The notes below the pieces were generated by a model. It made no database searches. It worked only from the letters and a program-made list of their open reading frames with translations, and had not been told where the DNA came from. The position numbers were made by a program, and so were the translations under genes. A DNA stretch of 64,000 nucleotides from an uncultured Collinsella sp. (GTDB lineage: Bacteria > Actinomycetota > Coriobacteriia > Coriobacteriales > Coriobacteriaceae): positions 1 through 64,000 of the forward strand of contig CALFDJ010000035.1 of NCBI GenBank assembly GCA_937950325.1, given 5' to 3'. Shown piece by piece: positions 43,401 to 52,227 of this stretch (the stretch's first letter is position 1; every line of letters begins with the position of its first letter).

Positions 43401-43692
43401 AGGTTTGGCTGAAGCCGTTTTGGCCATTTATTGAGGAATCGTTTTTGCTTTACGGGCGTCTGCTGTTGTGGGCGTCCGTATTTTGTTGCTATGGGGGAGG
43501 GGCTTGTCGAGAACTTCTGTAGGACCTTTGGGCAGGTTGTGAAGGGGATACGTTCGCGGGCGGCAACCGACCGCCTGCTCTGTTCGGCGCGGTTGATGGG
43601 CGGTCGGATGGTACTCTAATCGGGCTTCGAAACAGAAGTGACACATATGGAGCGCTTTAATAAATTGCAACGTTTCAATAAACAGCTTTTTG
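43401..43692. other. Intergenic stretch between argH and ndk
   Basis: After the argH terminator (43451-43484) about 200 bases remain that hold no convincing gene, repeat or RNA. A GC-rich stretch near 43555-43590 can form short stems only. The ndk promoter begins at 43693. Confidence 0.5.
43451..43484 (+). terminator. Terminator after argH
   Basis: TACGGGCG (43451-43458) pairs with CGTCCGTA (43473-43480, one G.U) and is followed by TTTTG. Confidence 0.7.
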
Positions 43693-43721
43693 TTTAACTG
43701 CAGCTAAAACTCTGTTACGAT
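43693..43721 (+). promoter_or_regulatory. ndk promoter
   Basis: TTTAAC (43693-43698), 17-nt spacer, TACGAT (43716-43721), 64 nt before the ndk ATG. Confidence 0.6.
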
Positions 43722-43785
43722 GCAGTCCAGGCGGGTGCCGGAATGGGACTTGGGCACGCGCGAACCTACTTGAAAGGCTACTTTT

Positions 43786-44190
43786 ATGGCTATCGAGAAG
43801 ACCTTCATCATGATTAAGCCCGACGCCGTGCGCGACCGCAAGATCGGCGAGATCGTTGCTCGCATTGAGCGCAGCGGCCTTGTCATCGAGCGCATGGAGA
43901 TGACCACGCTCGAGCGCGCTACCGTCGAGGAGCACTACGCCCATCTGGCCGACAAGCCCTTCTTTGGCGGTCTCTGCGACTTTATGACGAGCGGTCCGGT
44001 CGTCAAGATGGTCGTTTCCGGTCTCTCCGCTGTTGCTAAGATGCGCACCCTCATGGGCGCTACTAATCCGCTTGACGCTGCTCCTGGTACCATCCGCGGC
44101 GACTTTGCCGTCGATGTCAACGCCAACGTGATCCACGGCTCCGACTGCCTGGAGAACGCCGAGATTGAGATCAAGCGCTTCTTTGGCTAA
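43786..44190 (+). CDS. ndk: Nucleoside diphosphate kinase
   Basis: Ndk exchanges terminal phosphates between NTPs and NDPs via a phosphohistidine. The 134-residue product matches the family length and has IMIKPDAV at the N-terminus, the GxTNPxxA-type GATNPLDAAPGTIRGD, and the active-site NVIHGSD with His117. AAAGG precedes ATG 43786. A promoter and terminator of its own make it monocistronic. Confidence 0.97.
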   Translation: MAIEKTFIMIKPDAVRDRKIGEIVARIERSGLVIERMEMTTLERATVEEHYAHLADKPFFGGLCDFMTSGPVVKMVVSGLSAVAKMRTLMGATNPLDAAPGTIRGDFAVDVNANVIHGSDCLENAEIEIKRFFG

Positions 44191-44229
44191 ACCAGCTTTG
44201 ACTCCTTAAAGCTGTTAGCGTGTGGCTTG

Positions 44230-44265
44230 GGCGCCGCGGAACTCCATCCGCGGCGCCCTTTTATT
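44230..44265 (+). terminator. Terminator after ndk
   Basis: GGCGCCGCGG (44230-44239) pairs with CCGCGGCGCC (44248-44257) around AACTCCAT, followed by CTTTTATT. Confidence 0.85.
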
Positions 44266-44279
44266 CCAAAATCTATGAA

Positions 44280-44314
44280 GGGGCCCGCTCGGTCATGAGT
44301 TCCGAGCGGGCCCC
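44280..44314. terminator. Second hairpin between ndk and rpiB
   Basis: GGGGCCCGCTCGG (44280-44292) pairs perfectly with CCGAGCGGGCCCC (44302-44314) around a 9-nt loop. It is on the 3' side of rpiB (- strand) and can end that transcript; the T-tract on that side is weak. Confidence 0.6.
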
Positions 44315-44341
44315 TGCTGTTAGCTTGTGGCACTGAGTGGT

Positions 44342-44809
44342 TTAGGCTTCGTCGACGACCTTGAGGCCACGCGTGTGGTCGATCTCGTTGAGGAGATTGA
44401 CGCGACGCTCGTGGCGACCACCCTCGAACTCGGCGTCGAGCCACTCGTCGACAATCATCTTGGCGAGTTCAGATCCCACGACGCGGGCGCCAAAGGCAAG
44501 CACGTTGGTGTTGTTGTGCATGCGGGAGAGCTTGGCGCTGAAGGGCTCGGAGCACACGACGGCGCGTACGCCCTCGACCTTGTTGGCGGCCAGGCTGATA
44601 CCGACGCCGGTACCGCAGATCAGGATACCCAGATCGACGTCACCGTTGGCAACGGCCTTACCCACCTTGTAGCCAGCGATGGGGTAATCAAAGCTCTCGG
44701 AGGTGTCGGTTCCAAAGTTCACGACCTCGCAGCCGCGCTCCTTCAGGTGCTCGGAAATGATGTTCTTGAGCTCGACGGCGGCATGGTCGTTGCCGATACC
44801 AATCTTCAT
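44342..44809 (-). CDS. rpiB: Ribose 5-phosphate isomerase B
   Basis: RpiB interconverts ribose 5-phosphate and ribulose 5-phosphate. The 155-residue product has GNDHAAVELK, the nucleophilic CGTGVGIS segment and HNNTNVLAFGARV, all typical of the LacAB/RpiB family; length is normal. ATG at 44809 is preceded by GAGAGGAAC. Directly upstream is a LacI-type palindrome (44891-44906), so a sugar-responsive control is possible. Confidence 0.94.
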   Translation of the reverse strand: MKIGIGNDHAAVELKNIISEHLKERGCEVVNFGTDTSESFDYPIAGYKVGKAVANGDVDLGILICGTGVGISLAANKVEGVRAVVCSEPFSAKLSRMHNNTNVLAFGARVVGSELAKMIVDEWLDAEFEGGRHERRVNLLNEIDHTRGLKVVDEA

Positions 44810-44890
44810 GAGTGGTTCCTCTCTGGTCCGTGCGGCGGAATTGCTAAAGGTTTTACCGCGTTCGACTGCATGATAGCGCGACTTTTGTGT

Positions 44891-44906
44891 AAACGCTCGA
44901 GCGTTT
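44891..44906. promoter_or_regulatory. LacI-type operator palindrome
   Basis: AAACGCTCGAGCGTTT is a perfect 16-bp palindrome with the central CG of LacI/GalR-family operators, followed by a half copy AAACGCTTTAGC (44914-44925). It sits in the divergent rpiB/UPF0597 region, 82 nt before rpiB and 175 nt before the other start. No LacI-family gene is in the window. Confidence 0.5.
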
Positions 44907-45080
44907 TTTGGTCAAACGCTTTAGCATGCAACAAGACCGGCTTTTCATGAATGAATGCCGTCAGATTGTGCTTAAGCGCCGTCCGTCGGAACCATGGTTG
45001 CGGTTTCTGATGCATTGTTATCAAATAAAAGAGTTAACTATTATCGAGAGCCCAGTTCGTTATGTAAGCAGGAGATACCT

Positions 45081-46400
45081 ATGTCTACCGATTCCATCCG
45101 CGATGCCGCTTTTTGTGATGTCTTGAACCGCGAGCTTGTCTGTGCGCTCGGCTGCACCGAGCCCATTGCCGTTGCCTATGCAGCGGCGCTGGCGAGCCAG
45201 ACACTCGGTTGCGAACCCGATCATATGGACGTTGCCTGCTCGGGCAATATCATCAAGAACGTTAAGAGCGTGACCGTGCCCAACTCGGGCGGCATGCACG
45301 GTATTGAAGCGGCGGCCGTGCTGGGTGCCGTGGGCGGCGACGCCAAGAGTGCGCTCGAGGTGCTCGAGAGCGTCGATGACGCGGATCGCGCCCGCGTGGC
45401 CGAGCTGCTTGCTGATACGGACTACTGCGATGTGTCGCTTGTCGAGGGTGTGCCCAACCTCTACATCAAGGTGACTGCTACAGCCGGGGGCCATACCGCG
45501 GTCGTCGAGATTACCGATCACCACACCAATGTCACGTGCCATACGCTCGACGGTATTCCGGTGTGCGGCAAGTCGGCGGGGGAGTGTGCCGCCTGCGCCG
45601 AGCGCGTCGTGGCTGAGCGTGCGGCAGATAGCGCCGACACGCCCATGTCGATTGAGTCCATCGTCGACTTTATCGAGGACGGTGACATTGAGGACGCCCG
45701 CGCTGCCGTTGAGCGTCAGATTGAGCTGAACGGTGCGATCAGTGCCGAGGGCCTGGCACACGCTTGGGGCGCCGAGGTTGGCCGTACGCTGTTGGGCGCT
45801 CGTGCCGATGACGTCGCCTGCCGTGCCCGTGCCCGTGCAGCCGCCGGGTCCGACGCCCGCATGAACGGCTGCGCGCTGCCGGTCGCCATCGTGTGCGGCT
45901 CGGGCAATCAGGGCATTACCTGCTCGCTGCCTGTTATGGAGTATGCCGAGTATTTGCGCTGCGACCATGATCGCCTGGTTCGCGCCGTGATGCTGTCCGA
46001 TCTGATCGCCGTGCATATCAAGAGCTATATTGGTGCGCTCTCGGCGTTTTGCGGTGCTATTTGCGCCGCATGCGGTGCCGGTGCCGCGATTACCTGGCTG
46101 TGCGGTGGCACGCGTGAGCAGATTGGCGCGACGGTCTCGAACACGCTCGGCAACGTGGGCGGCATCGTGTGCGATGGCGCCAAGGCGAGTTGCGCGGCTA
46201 AGATTTCGGCAGCCGTGGACGCTGCGATTCTGGGCCACGATATGGCTATGCAGGGCCGTGGCTTCCGTGCCGGCGAGGGCCTGATCCAGGATACCGTCGA
46301 GCAGACAATCGCCAGCATGGGCTATGTAGGCCGTGTGGGCATGAAGGACACCGACGTCGAGATCCTAAACATCATGATCGGCAAGACTCGAGTCTGTTAG
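45081..46400 (+). CDS. UPF0597/L-cysteine desulfidase family protein
   Basis: Family of L-cysteine desulfidases (CyuA/YhaM type) that degrade cysteine to pyruvate, ammonia and sulfide using an iron-sulfur cluster related to L-serine dehydratase. The 439-residue product has ELVCALGCTEPIAVAYAAA with the predicted cluster Cys, ACSGNIIKNVKSVTVPNSGG, and the C-terminal GSGNQGITCSLPV and KASCAAKISAAVDAA cysteines. ATG 45081 follows CAGGAG (45070-45075). The 3' end overlaps the convergent HAD gene by 4 nt. Confidence 0.9.
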   Translation: MSTDSIRDAAFCDVLNRELVCALGCTEPIAVAYAAALASQTLGCEPDHMDVACSGNIIKNVKSVTVPNSGGMHGIEAAAVLGAVGGDAKSALEVLESVDDADRARVAELLADTDYCDVSLVEGVPNLYIKVTATAGGHTAVVEITDHHTNVTCHTLDGIPVCGKSAGECAACAERVVAERAADSADTPMSIESIVDFIEDGDIEDARAAVERQIELNGAISAEGLAHAWGAEVGRTLLGARADDVACRARARAAAGSDARMNGCALPVAIVCGSGNQGITCSLPVMEYAEYLRCDHDRLVRAVMLSDLIAVHIKSYIGALSAFCGAICAACGAGAAITWLCGGTREQIGATVSNTLGNVGGIVCDGAKASCAAKISAAVDAAILGHDMAMQGRGFRAGEGLIQDTVEQTIASMGYVGRVGMKDTDVEILNIMIGKTRVC

Positions 46401-47155
46401 GACAGTTCGTTGGCTATTTGGTGTTCGTAGAAGGCTTCGATAACGGCGTTAAAGTCGCGGGCGAAGTCTTCCATGGTTCCGCGCCAGGTGGCTCGGCTGG
46501 GCTTGCCCTGGCCTACATAGGCAGTCTGAATGCCGCAGGCGGGGCTGGGGAAGTCGCGTTTGGGATCGTTGCCCACCATAAGGACCTCGTGCGGCTCGAG
46601 CCCCATCACCTGAAGCTGCTCTAGATAGTAGGTGGCATCGGGCTTGCAGCGGGTGGTGTTTCCCATGTGCGTGACGAGCTCAAAGGGGGCGTCGGTCAGG
46701 TCGCCCCAACCCATGCGGCACTCGATGGCCCCCTGCGGAAAGCTGGGGTTGGTGAAGAGCGCGCAACGCAGTCCTGCGTCCTGTACAGCCTGGAGCGCGG
46801 CGTGCGCGCCGGGCATGGCGTGGGCGTTAATGACATCGTCGTTCTTGTGCGGAAGAACTTCGCGGTCATAGTAGGTAAACGCCTCGTAGATGAGGGGATC
46901 GGAGAGGCAGATGCCGCACCGGCGCTCAACCTCTTCTTGGTAAAACTCAAGATTGGTGCGATTGTCCGTGCCACTGCGGCGGTTGGCGTTGAGGTCGACC
47001 AAGATGGTGCCGAGGCGTGCCATCGTGCCACCGCGGCTGCGTCGCCCGATGTCCGCGAGCATCGACGAGACATCCTTAAAATACCGAAGGATGAACGCGT
47101 TGAGGTTGATGCTAAGAAGCGTTTCGTCCATATCGAAAACGACTGCTTTGAGCAC
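46397..47155 (-). CDS. HAD family hydrolase
   Basis: HAD phosphatase of subclass I, 252 residues. Motif I is VVFDMDETLLSIN (nucleophile Asp followed by DxD-type), the cap is helical (about 15-100), motif II is ALFTNPS and motif III/IV is MVGNDPKRDFPSPACGIQT. The gene is related to the phosphoglycolate phosphatase-like group, but substrate is unknown. The stop codons of this gene and of the desulfidase-like gene overlap (46397-46400), a tight convergent arrangement. Confidence 0.85.
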   Translation of the reverse strand: MLKAVVFDMDETLLSINLNAFILRYFKDVSSMLADIGRRSRGGTMARLGTILVDLNANRRSGTDNRTNLEFYQEEVERRCGICLSDPLIYEAFTYYDREVLPHKNDDVINAHAMPGAHAALQAVQDAGLRCALFTNPSFPQGAIECRMGWGDLTDAPFELVTHMGNTTRCKPDATYYLEQLQVMGLEPHEVLMVGNDPKRDFPSPACGIQTAYVGQGKPSRATWRGTMEDFARDFNAVIEAFYEHQIANELS

Positions 47156-47471
47156 GCGGGCACCTTTCTCGATAAATCGTTCTAGAATCGTTGGCTCCGG
47201 ATACTTTACCTCAAAGGCGTATGGGCAAACTGCTTATCGTCAAGTTGTGGAGACAGCTGTCCATAAGATTACGAAAAAGTCTCCACACGAGTAAAAAAAC
47301 GCAGTTCACGCTTGAAATCGAACCCATTTCCCCGTAACCTATACGAACGTGATTGCATAAGCGTCACATTAGTATCTGTCGGCTCCCGAGTGTTCCTAAA
47401 CGTTGTGTGCTTGTCGCACCCTTCTGTAGGTCCTAGCAATCGGGGCCCCGTAGTTCGAAAGGGGTCCACCT

Positions 47472-48638
47472 TTGAGTGAGATTCAGAACTCGTCCATTTT
47501 CTCTCTTGACGATGTCAACGAGGAGGAGATGAACAACCTCATCGACGGTACGATTACCGACTTTGATGAGGGCGATCTCGTTAACGGCACTGTCGTTAAG
47601 ATCGAGCATGACGAGGTGCTCGTTGACATCGGATTCAAGTCCGAGGGCGTTATCCCGGTCCGCGAGCTGTCCATCCGCAAGGACGCTAACCCTGCAGACA
47701 TCGTTGCACTCGGTGATCCCATCGAGGCCCTGGTTCTCCAGAAGGAGGACAAGGACGGTCGTCTGGTCCTGTCCAAGAAGCGTGCCGAGTACGAGCGTGC
47801 TTGGAACCGCATCGAGGAGAAGTTCAACTCTGGCGAGAACGTCGAGGGCGAGGTTATCGAGGTTGTCAAGGGCGGCCTGATCCTCGACATCGGCCTGCGT
47901 GGCTTCCTGCCCGCTTCCCTCGTCGACCTCCGTCGTGTCAAGGACCTCACCTCCTACATGGGCACCCGTATCGAGGCCCGCGTCATCGAGATGGACCGCA
48001 ACCGCAACAACGTCGTCCTCTCCCGTCGCGTCGTGCTCGAGGAGTCCCGTAAGGCCGAGCGCTCCGAGATCCTGTCCAAGCTCAAGTCTGGCATGCGTCT
48101 CCAGGGCACCGTTTCCTCCATCGTCGACTTCGGCGCCTTCGTCGACCTCGGCGGTATCGACGGCCTCATCCACATCTCCGAGCTCTCCTGGAACCACGTC
48201 AACCATCCTTCCGAGGTTGTCAAGGTCGGCCAGGAGGTCGAGGTCGAGGTTCTCGACGTCGATCTCAACCGCGAGCGCATCTCCCTGGGTCTCAAGCAGA
48301 CCACCGAGGATCCGTGGCGCGCACTGGTCAAGAAGTACCCCGTCGGCGCTATCGTCGAGGGCACTGTGACCAAGCTTGTCCCGTTTGGCGCTTTCGTCGA
48401 CCTGGGCGAGGGCATCGAGGGCCTGGTGCACATCTCCGAGATGGCCAACAAGCACGTCGATCAGCCTTCTCAGGTCACCCACGTGGGCGACAAGGTTCAG
48501 GTCAAGGTCATGGAGATCGACCTCGACCGTCGTCGTATCTCCCTGTCCATGAAGTCTGCTGCTGAGACTCTGGGCGTCGAGATCGAGGTTACCCCGCTGC
48601 CTTCCGAGAAGAAGGACGAGGAGACCGACGCCGAGTAA
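47472..48638 (+). CDS. rpsA: 30S ribosomal protein S1-type (four S1 domains)
   Basis: RpsA-like RNA-binding protein that helps the 30S subunit capture mRNA. The 388-residue product has four S1 (OB-fold) repeats, starting near residues 34, 118, 205 and 290; the last two carry the canonical VDFGAFVDLGG/VPFGAFVDLGE and LIHISELS/LVHISEMA motifs. This is shorter than the six-domain E. coli protein and typical of actinobacteria. The start is TTG 47472 behind AAAGGGG; the alternative GTG is out of frame. The N-terminal 30 residues are acidic. Confidence 0.92.
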   Translation: MSEIQNSSIFSLDDVNEEEMNNLIDGTITDFDEGDLVNGTVVKIEHDEVLVDIGFKSEGVIPVRELSIRKDANPADIVALGDPIEALVLQKEDKDGRLVLSKKRAEYERAWNRIEEKFNSGENVEGEVIEVVKGGLILDIGLRGFLPASLVDLRRVKDLTSYMGTRIEARVIEMDRNRNNVVLSRRVVLEESRKAERSEILSKLKSGMRLQGTVSSIVDFGAFVDLGGIDGLIHISELSWNHVNHPSEVVKVGQEVEVEVLDVDLNRERISLGLKQTTEDPWRALVKKYPVGAIVEGTVTKLVPFGAFVDLGEGIEGLVHISEMANKHVDQPSQVTHVGDKVQVKVMEIDLDRRRISLSMKSAAETLGVEIEVTPLPSEKKDEETDAE

Positions 48639-48664
48639 ATCGGTTTGACGATCACTTGTTTTAA

Positions 48665-48696
48665 GGGATCCGTCCGCAATGGACGGGTCCCTTTTT
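48665..48696 (+). terminator. Terminator after rpsA
   Basis: GGGATCCGTCC (48665-48675) pairs with GGACGGGTCCC (48681-48691, one G.U), loop GCAAT, then TTTTT. Confidence 0.85.
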
Positions 48697-48943
48697 GCAT
48701 TTGTTGCTGAGGTACGCGATGCTGCCCGTGCGCAATGCTGCCCGGGCTGTTTACAGGCTATTGGGTTGTCGGTGCATGAAAAATGCCGACATCCCGCTTC
48801 GGGGAGGAGGCGGGAACGCACCGAGTAGACGGAGGGGTGCGGAGCGCGGTCGCGTCTCGACTGACGACGTTGCCCATCGACGACTCTATTGTACTGCATA
48901 GCGCGGTTCTTGGTTTATCGTGTCGAACGCTTGTGTTGTGCCA
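48697..48943. other. Intergenic stretch before rnpB
   Basis: About 250 bases without a supported gene. A 68-codon + frame (48695-48901) lacks a ribosome-binding site and has an Arg/Gly-rich product with no likeness to a protein. A short hairpin-like CCCGCTTCGGGG lies near 48797. I see nothing else. Confidence 0.4.
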
Positions 48944-48970
48944 TTGCCTGCGGCAACGGTGTGCTACACT
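48944..48970 (+). promoter_or_regulatory. rnpB promoter
   Basis: TACACT (48965-48970) is a -10 element that places the transcription start at about 48977-48981, matching the 5' end of RNase P RNA. TTGCCT (48944-48949) is a slightly close -35 (15-nt spacer). Confidence 0.6.
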
Positions 48971-48980
48971 CTTGCACTGC

Positions 48981-49346
48981 TGAGTGGGCCAGACGGTCGC
49001 GCGATGTGCTGCTTGCAGCACGCGTGAGGAAAGTCCGGGCTCCAGAGGGCGGGATGCCGGCTAACGGCCGGGCGGAGTGATCCGACGGAAAGCGCCGCAG
49101 AAAAGAAGACTCCCACCTGCGCCGCAAGGCGTAAAGGGAAAAGCTGAAACGGTGGTGTAAGAGACCACCAGCGTCGTGGCAACACGGCGGCTTGGCAAGC
49201 CCCATCCGGAGCAAGCGCGAATAGGAACGCTATGGGCCGGCCCGGTCCGCGTTCGGGTAGCGTGCGTGGAGCTGCATGGTAACGTGCAGACAAGATAAAT
49301 GACCGTTCACGACAGAACCCGGCTTATAGGCCCACTTGGCATTTTT
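48981..49346 (+). ncRNA. rnpB: RNase P RNA (bacterial type A), with terminator
   Basis: Catalytic RNA of RNase P, which matures tRNA 5' ends. The diagnostic core is present: GAGGAAAGTCCGGGCTCC (about 49023-49041), AGAGACCACCAGCG and GCAAGCCCCATCCGGAGC, and the 3' core ACAGAACCCGGCTTATAGG. The 5' and 3' ends pair as helix P1, TGAGTGGGCC (48981-48990) with GGCCCACTTG (49329-49338), immediately followed by a T-run (49342-49346) as terminator. The order rpsA-rnpB is between a terminator and yigZ. Confidence 0.93.
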
Positions 49347-49423
49347 GTTACCCTAACAATCGATACGGTCTTTGCCGTATTATTGAGGCTGTTTGTTGCT
49401 TTGCTTGTGTTTGAGGGGCTTTG

Positions 49424-50059
49424 TTGGACAGCTATTTTACTCTGCAATCGAATATTGAGGCTTCGGGCGAGTTTGCGGACCGCAAGAGTCGGTTTATTGC
49501 CCAGCTGATCCATATTGAGTCCGAGGATGAGGCGAATGCCTTTATTGAGATGGTTCGCAAGCGTCATTACGACGCTCGACACAATGTTCCCGCGTGGATT
49601 TTGGTCGATGGACGCGAGCGCCAGAGCGATGATGGCGAGCCGAGCCGCACGAGCGGTATGCCGACGCTTGAGGTGCTGCGCGGCGCGGGGCTCAAAAATG
49701 TTTGCTGCGTAGTGACGCGCTATTTTGGTGGCACGCTGTTGGGGCCTGGTGGCTTGGTGCGCGCCTATACCGCGGCAACGCAGGCGGCGGTGGCCTCGGC
49801 TCAGGAGTCCGGGCAGATCATCGAGATGACAAGTGTTGTGCCTGTTGACGTGCATGTGGCCTATCCGCAGTATGAGCAGGTGCTTCGTTTGGCGCAGGAT
49901 TCGGGTGCCAAGGTTTCAGATACCGATTACGCGGATACCGTGACACTTCACTTGGTGTTTAAGGCAGGGGAGCAGGAGTCGTTTTGCGTTAAGATGCGCG
50001 AGCTTATGGCGGGGCGCGAGGAGATTGAGGTCGGCGCTCCCGAGTTTGCCGAGTTCTAA
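49424..50059 (+). CDS. YigZ/IMPACT family protein
   Basis: IMPACT-type proteins of unknown exact role, thought to regulate translation. The 211-residue product has the UPF0029 N-terminal domain (SRFIAQLIHIESEDEAN, KRHYDARHNVPAWIL, DDGEPSRTSGMP) and TRYFGGTLLGPGGLVRAY, followed by the C-terminal alpha/beta domain. The start is TTG 49424 at 5 nt after AGGGG; TTG 49421 immediately before is a weaker choice. No ATG exists near this end. Confidence 0.9.
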   Translation: MDSYFTLQSNIEASGEFADRKSRFIAQLIHIESEDEANAFIEMVRKRHYDARHNVPAWILVDGRERQSDDGEPSRTSGMPTLEVLRGAGLKNVCCVVTRYFGGTLLGPGGLVRAYTAATQAAVASAQESGQIIEMTSVVPVDVHVAYPQYEQVLRLAQDSGAKVSDTDYADTVTLHLVFKAGEQESFCVKMRELMAGREEIEVGAPEFAEF

Positions 50060-50063
50060 CGGC

Positions 50064-50113
50064 GACGGCCGGCGTGCTTTTGGATGGATCCCAAGCGCGC
50101 CGGCCGTCGTTTT
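50064..50113 (+). terminator. Terminator after yigZ-type gene
   Basis: GACGGCCGGCG (50064-50074) pairs with CGCCGGCCGTC (50098-50108), an inner stem further shortens the loop, and GTTTTATG follows. Confidence 0.75.
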
Positions 50114-50126
50114 ATGCCACTGGTGT

Positions 50127-50573
50127 TTACTCGGCGAGCTGCTTTAGCACATCGCAGGCGATCTCGACGGCATCGTCGATGCAACCGGGGCAGCTGCGGA
50201 GCGGACCCTTATCCGATCCGATGCCCTTGAGCGTGCCGCAGACGGTCGTCGTGTTCTTCTCGCCAAAACGCTTGGCGATTTCGCGCGACAGCTTGTAGGT
50301 CTGGCCCTTGGTCTTGGGGTTTTCCATGCCGTCGCTCATTACAAAGCCCATGATGGCCACGGCGCCCGAGATGGCGCCGCAGGTTTCGGTCATACCGCCC
50401 ATGCCGGCGCCAAAGCCCTCGGTGAGGGTAAAGGCGACCTGGGGGTCGAGCCCGACGGCGGGCGCGAGCGTGCAGGCGACGGCCTGGGCGCAGTTAAAGC
50501 CACGGGCGTGGTATTCGGCAGCCTGAGCCTGACAGGCGGTGATGCCGAGCTGGGCCGTATCGATTTGCTTCAT
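50127..50573 (-). CDS. C_GCAxxG_C_C family protein
   Basis: Small redox-type protein family (Pfam PF09719) with several spaced cysteines, often near redox or metal genes; function not established. The 148-residue product has ARGFNCAQAV, GMGGMTETCGAISGAVAIMG and the C-terminal SCPGCIDDAV cysteines. ATG at 50573 follows AAGGAG. The in-frame extension to 50717 has no site. It faces the yigZ-type gene and is divergent from metY-like. Confidence 0.85.
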   Translation of the reverse strand: MKQIDTAQLGITACQAQAAEYHARGFNCAQAVACTLAPAVGLDPQVAFTLTEGFGAGMGGMTETCGAISGAVAIMGFVMSDGMENPKTKGQTYKLSREIAKRFGEKNTTTVCGTLKGIGSDKGPLRSCPGCIDDAVEIACDVLKQLAE

Positions 50574-50803
50574 CGTTGTCTCCTTGGTCACGGTGTACCC
50601 GCTTATGGTACCCGTGACGGGGCATGTAATCATCGAGAGCTTCATGGATGCCTCATTTTTATCTATCGAGCAAATGTCCAAGGCTTGAGATAAATGCCCC
50701 GGACCAATTTGTCCCATAACCTACCTTGGGGATGGGTTGAGAGGGGTGCGGGGTAGCGGTATCGTGAACCGAATAAAACGTAACCCAGGCAAGGGAGCAA
50801 GAT

Positions 50804-52087
50804 ATGAGCGAGCAGACCATCGGTACCACATGTGTTCAGGGCGGCTATCACCCGGGAGATGCGGAGCCGCGCCAGGTGCCCATCTACCAGTCCACCACGT
50901 GGAAGTACGACACGTCGGAGCACATGGGCAAGCTGTTTGACCTAGAGGAGTCGGGCTATTTCTACAGCCGTCTGCAGAACCCTACGTGCGATTTGGTTGC
51001 CGCCAAGATCTGCGAGATGGAGGGCGGCACCGCTGCGATGCTCACGAGCTCGGGCATGGCGGCGAATTTCCTTGCGATCTTTAACGTGGCCGGTGCCGGC
51101 GATCACGTGGTCGCGAGCTCTGCCATCTACGGCGGTACCTACAACCTGCTCGCCCATACTATGGAGCGCATGGGTCTGACCTGCGTGTTTGTTGCCCCCG
51201 ACTGCACCGACGAGGAGCTCGAGGCAGCTTTTGAGCCCAATACTAAGCTCGTCTTTGGCGAGACGATCGCCAACCCCGCCCTTGCCGTGCTCGATATTGA
51301 GCGCTTTGCCAAGGCCGCGCACGACCACGGCGTACCGCTGATGGTCGACAACACCTTCCCGACACCCGTGATGTGCCGTCCCTTTGAGTGGGGCGCCGAC
51401 ATCGTTACGCACTCCACCACCAAGTACATGGATGGACATGCTGCCTACCTGGGCGGCGTGATCGTCGACCACGGCCAGTTTGACTGGATGGCCCATGCGG
51501 ACAAGTTCCCGGGTCTCACCACGCCCGACGAGAGCTACCACGGCGTGACCTATGCCGAGAAGTTCGGTCGCGAGGGTGCCTTTATTACCAAGGCCACTGC
51601 GCAGCTTATGCGCGACCTCGGCCCCATGCAGAACCCGCAGGCGGCATTCTTCCTGAACAGCTCGCTCGAGAGCCTGCACGTGCGCATGCCGCGCCATTGC
51701 GAGAACGGCCTGGCGGTCGCCAAGTTCCTGCAGAGCCACCCCAAGGTGCGCTTTGTGAGCTATCCGGGTTTGGAGGGCGACAAGTACTACGACATCGCTC
51801 AGAAGTACATGCCCAACGGTACTTGCGGCGTCGTGAGCTTTGGCTTTAACGGTGGTCGCGCGGCGGCCGAGACCTTTATGAAGAGCCTCAAGCTCGCCCA
51901 GATCGCCACGCACGTGGCCGATGCGCGCACCTGCTGCTTGCATCCCGCTAATGCCACGCATCGCCAGATGAACGATGAGGAGCTCATCGCCTGTGGCATT
52001 TCTGCCGACATGGTGCGCCTGTCGTGCGGCCTCGAGGACACGGCCGACCTGATTGCCGACCTTGAGCAGGCACTCGAGCAGTGCTAG
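50804..52087 (+). CDS. O-acetylhomoserine sulfhydrylase-type PLP enzyme
   Basis: Cys/Met metabolism PLP enzyme (fold type I), 427 residues. It contains YSRLQNPT, SSGMAANFLAIF, NTFPTPVMCRPFEWGAD, and the PLP lysine Lys207 in HSTTKYMDGHAAYLGG. Length and the DNTFPTP and NATHRQM segments are of the MetY/O-acetylhomoserine aminocarboxypropyltransferase group rather than the shorter cystathionine synthases, but methionine gamma-lyase cannot be excluded. AAGGGAG precedes ATG 50804. It ends with its own terminator. Confidence 0.88.
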   Translation: MSEQTIGTTCVQGGYHPGDAEPRQVPIYQSTTWKYDTSEHMGKLFDLEESGYFYSRLQNPTCDLVAAKICEMEGGTAAMLTSSGMAANFLAIFNVAGAGDHVVASSAIYGGTYNLLAHTMERMGLTCVFVAPDCTDEELEAAFEPNTKLVFGETIANPALAVLDIERFAKAAHDHGVPLMVDNTFPTPVMCRPFEWGADIVTHSTTKYMDGHAAYLGGVIVDHGQFDWMAHADKFPGLTTPDESYHGVTYAEKFGREGAFITKATAQLMRDLGPMQNPQAAFFLNSSLESLHVRMPRHCENGLAVAKFLQSHPKVRFVSYPGLEGDKYYDIAQKYMPNGTCGVVSFGFNGGRAAAETFMKSLKLAQIATHVADARTCCLHPANATHRQMNDEELIACGISADMVRLSCGLEDTADLIADLEQALEQC

Positions 52088-52159
52088 GCTAGCTTCCTAC
52101 AAGGTGCCGATGCTGGCAGAAAGCTTCAGCGACCTTTAGTTCCGATTCCGTAGGCGGGA

Positions 52160-52201
52160 CCCCAATCGCGGCTGTTTGCAGGCGATTGGGGCCCCGTTTT
52201 T
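52160..52201 (+). terminator. Terminator after the MetY-like gene
   Basis: CCCCAATCGC (52160-52169) pairs perfectly with GCGATTGGGG (52182-52191), followed by CCCCGTTTTT. Confidence 0.8.
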
Positions 52202-52227
52202 GCGTTGCGCCACTCGAAAGGATGGAT

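Noticed and set aside
44908..45126. 72-codon + frame before the desulfidase-like gene
   Set aside because: No ribosome-binding site, overlaps the true start at 45081 in another frame, and no protein-like features.
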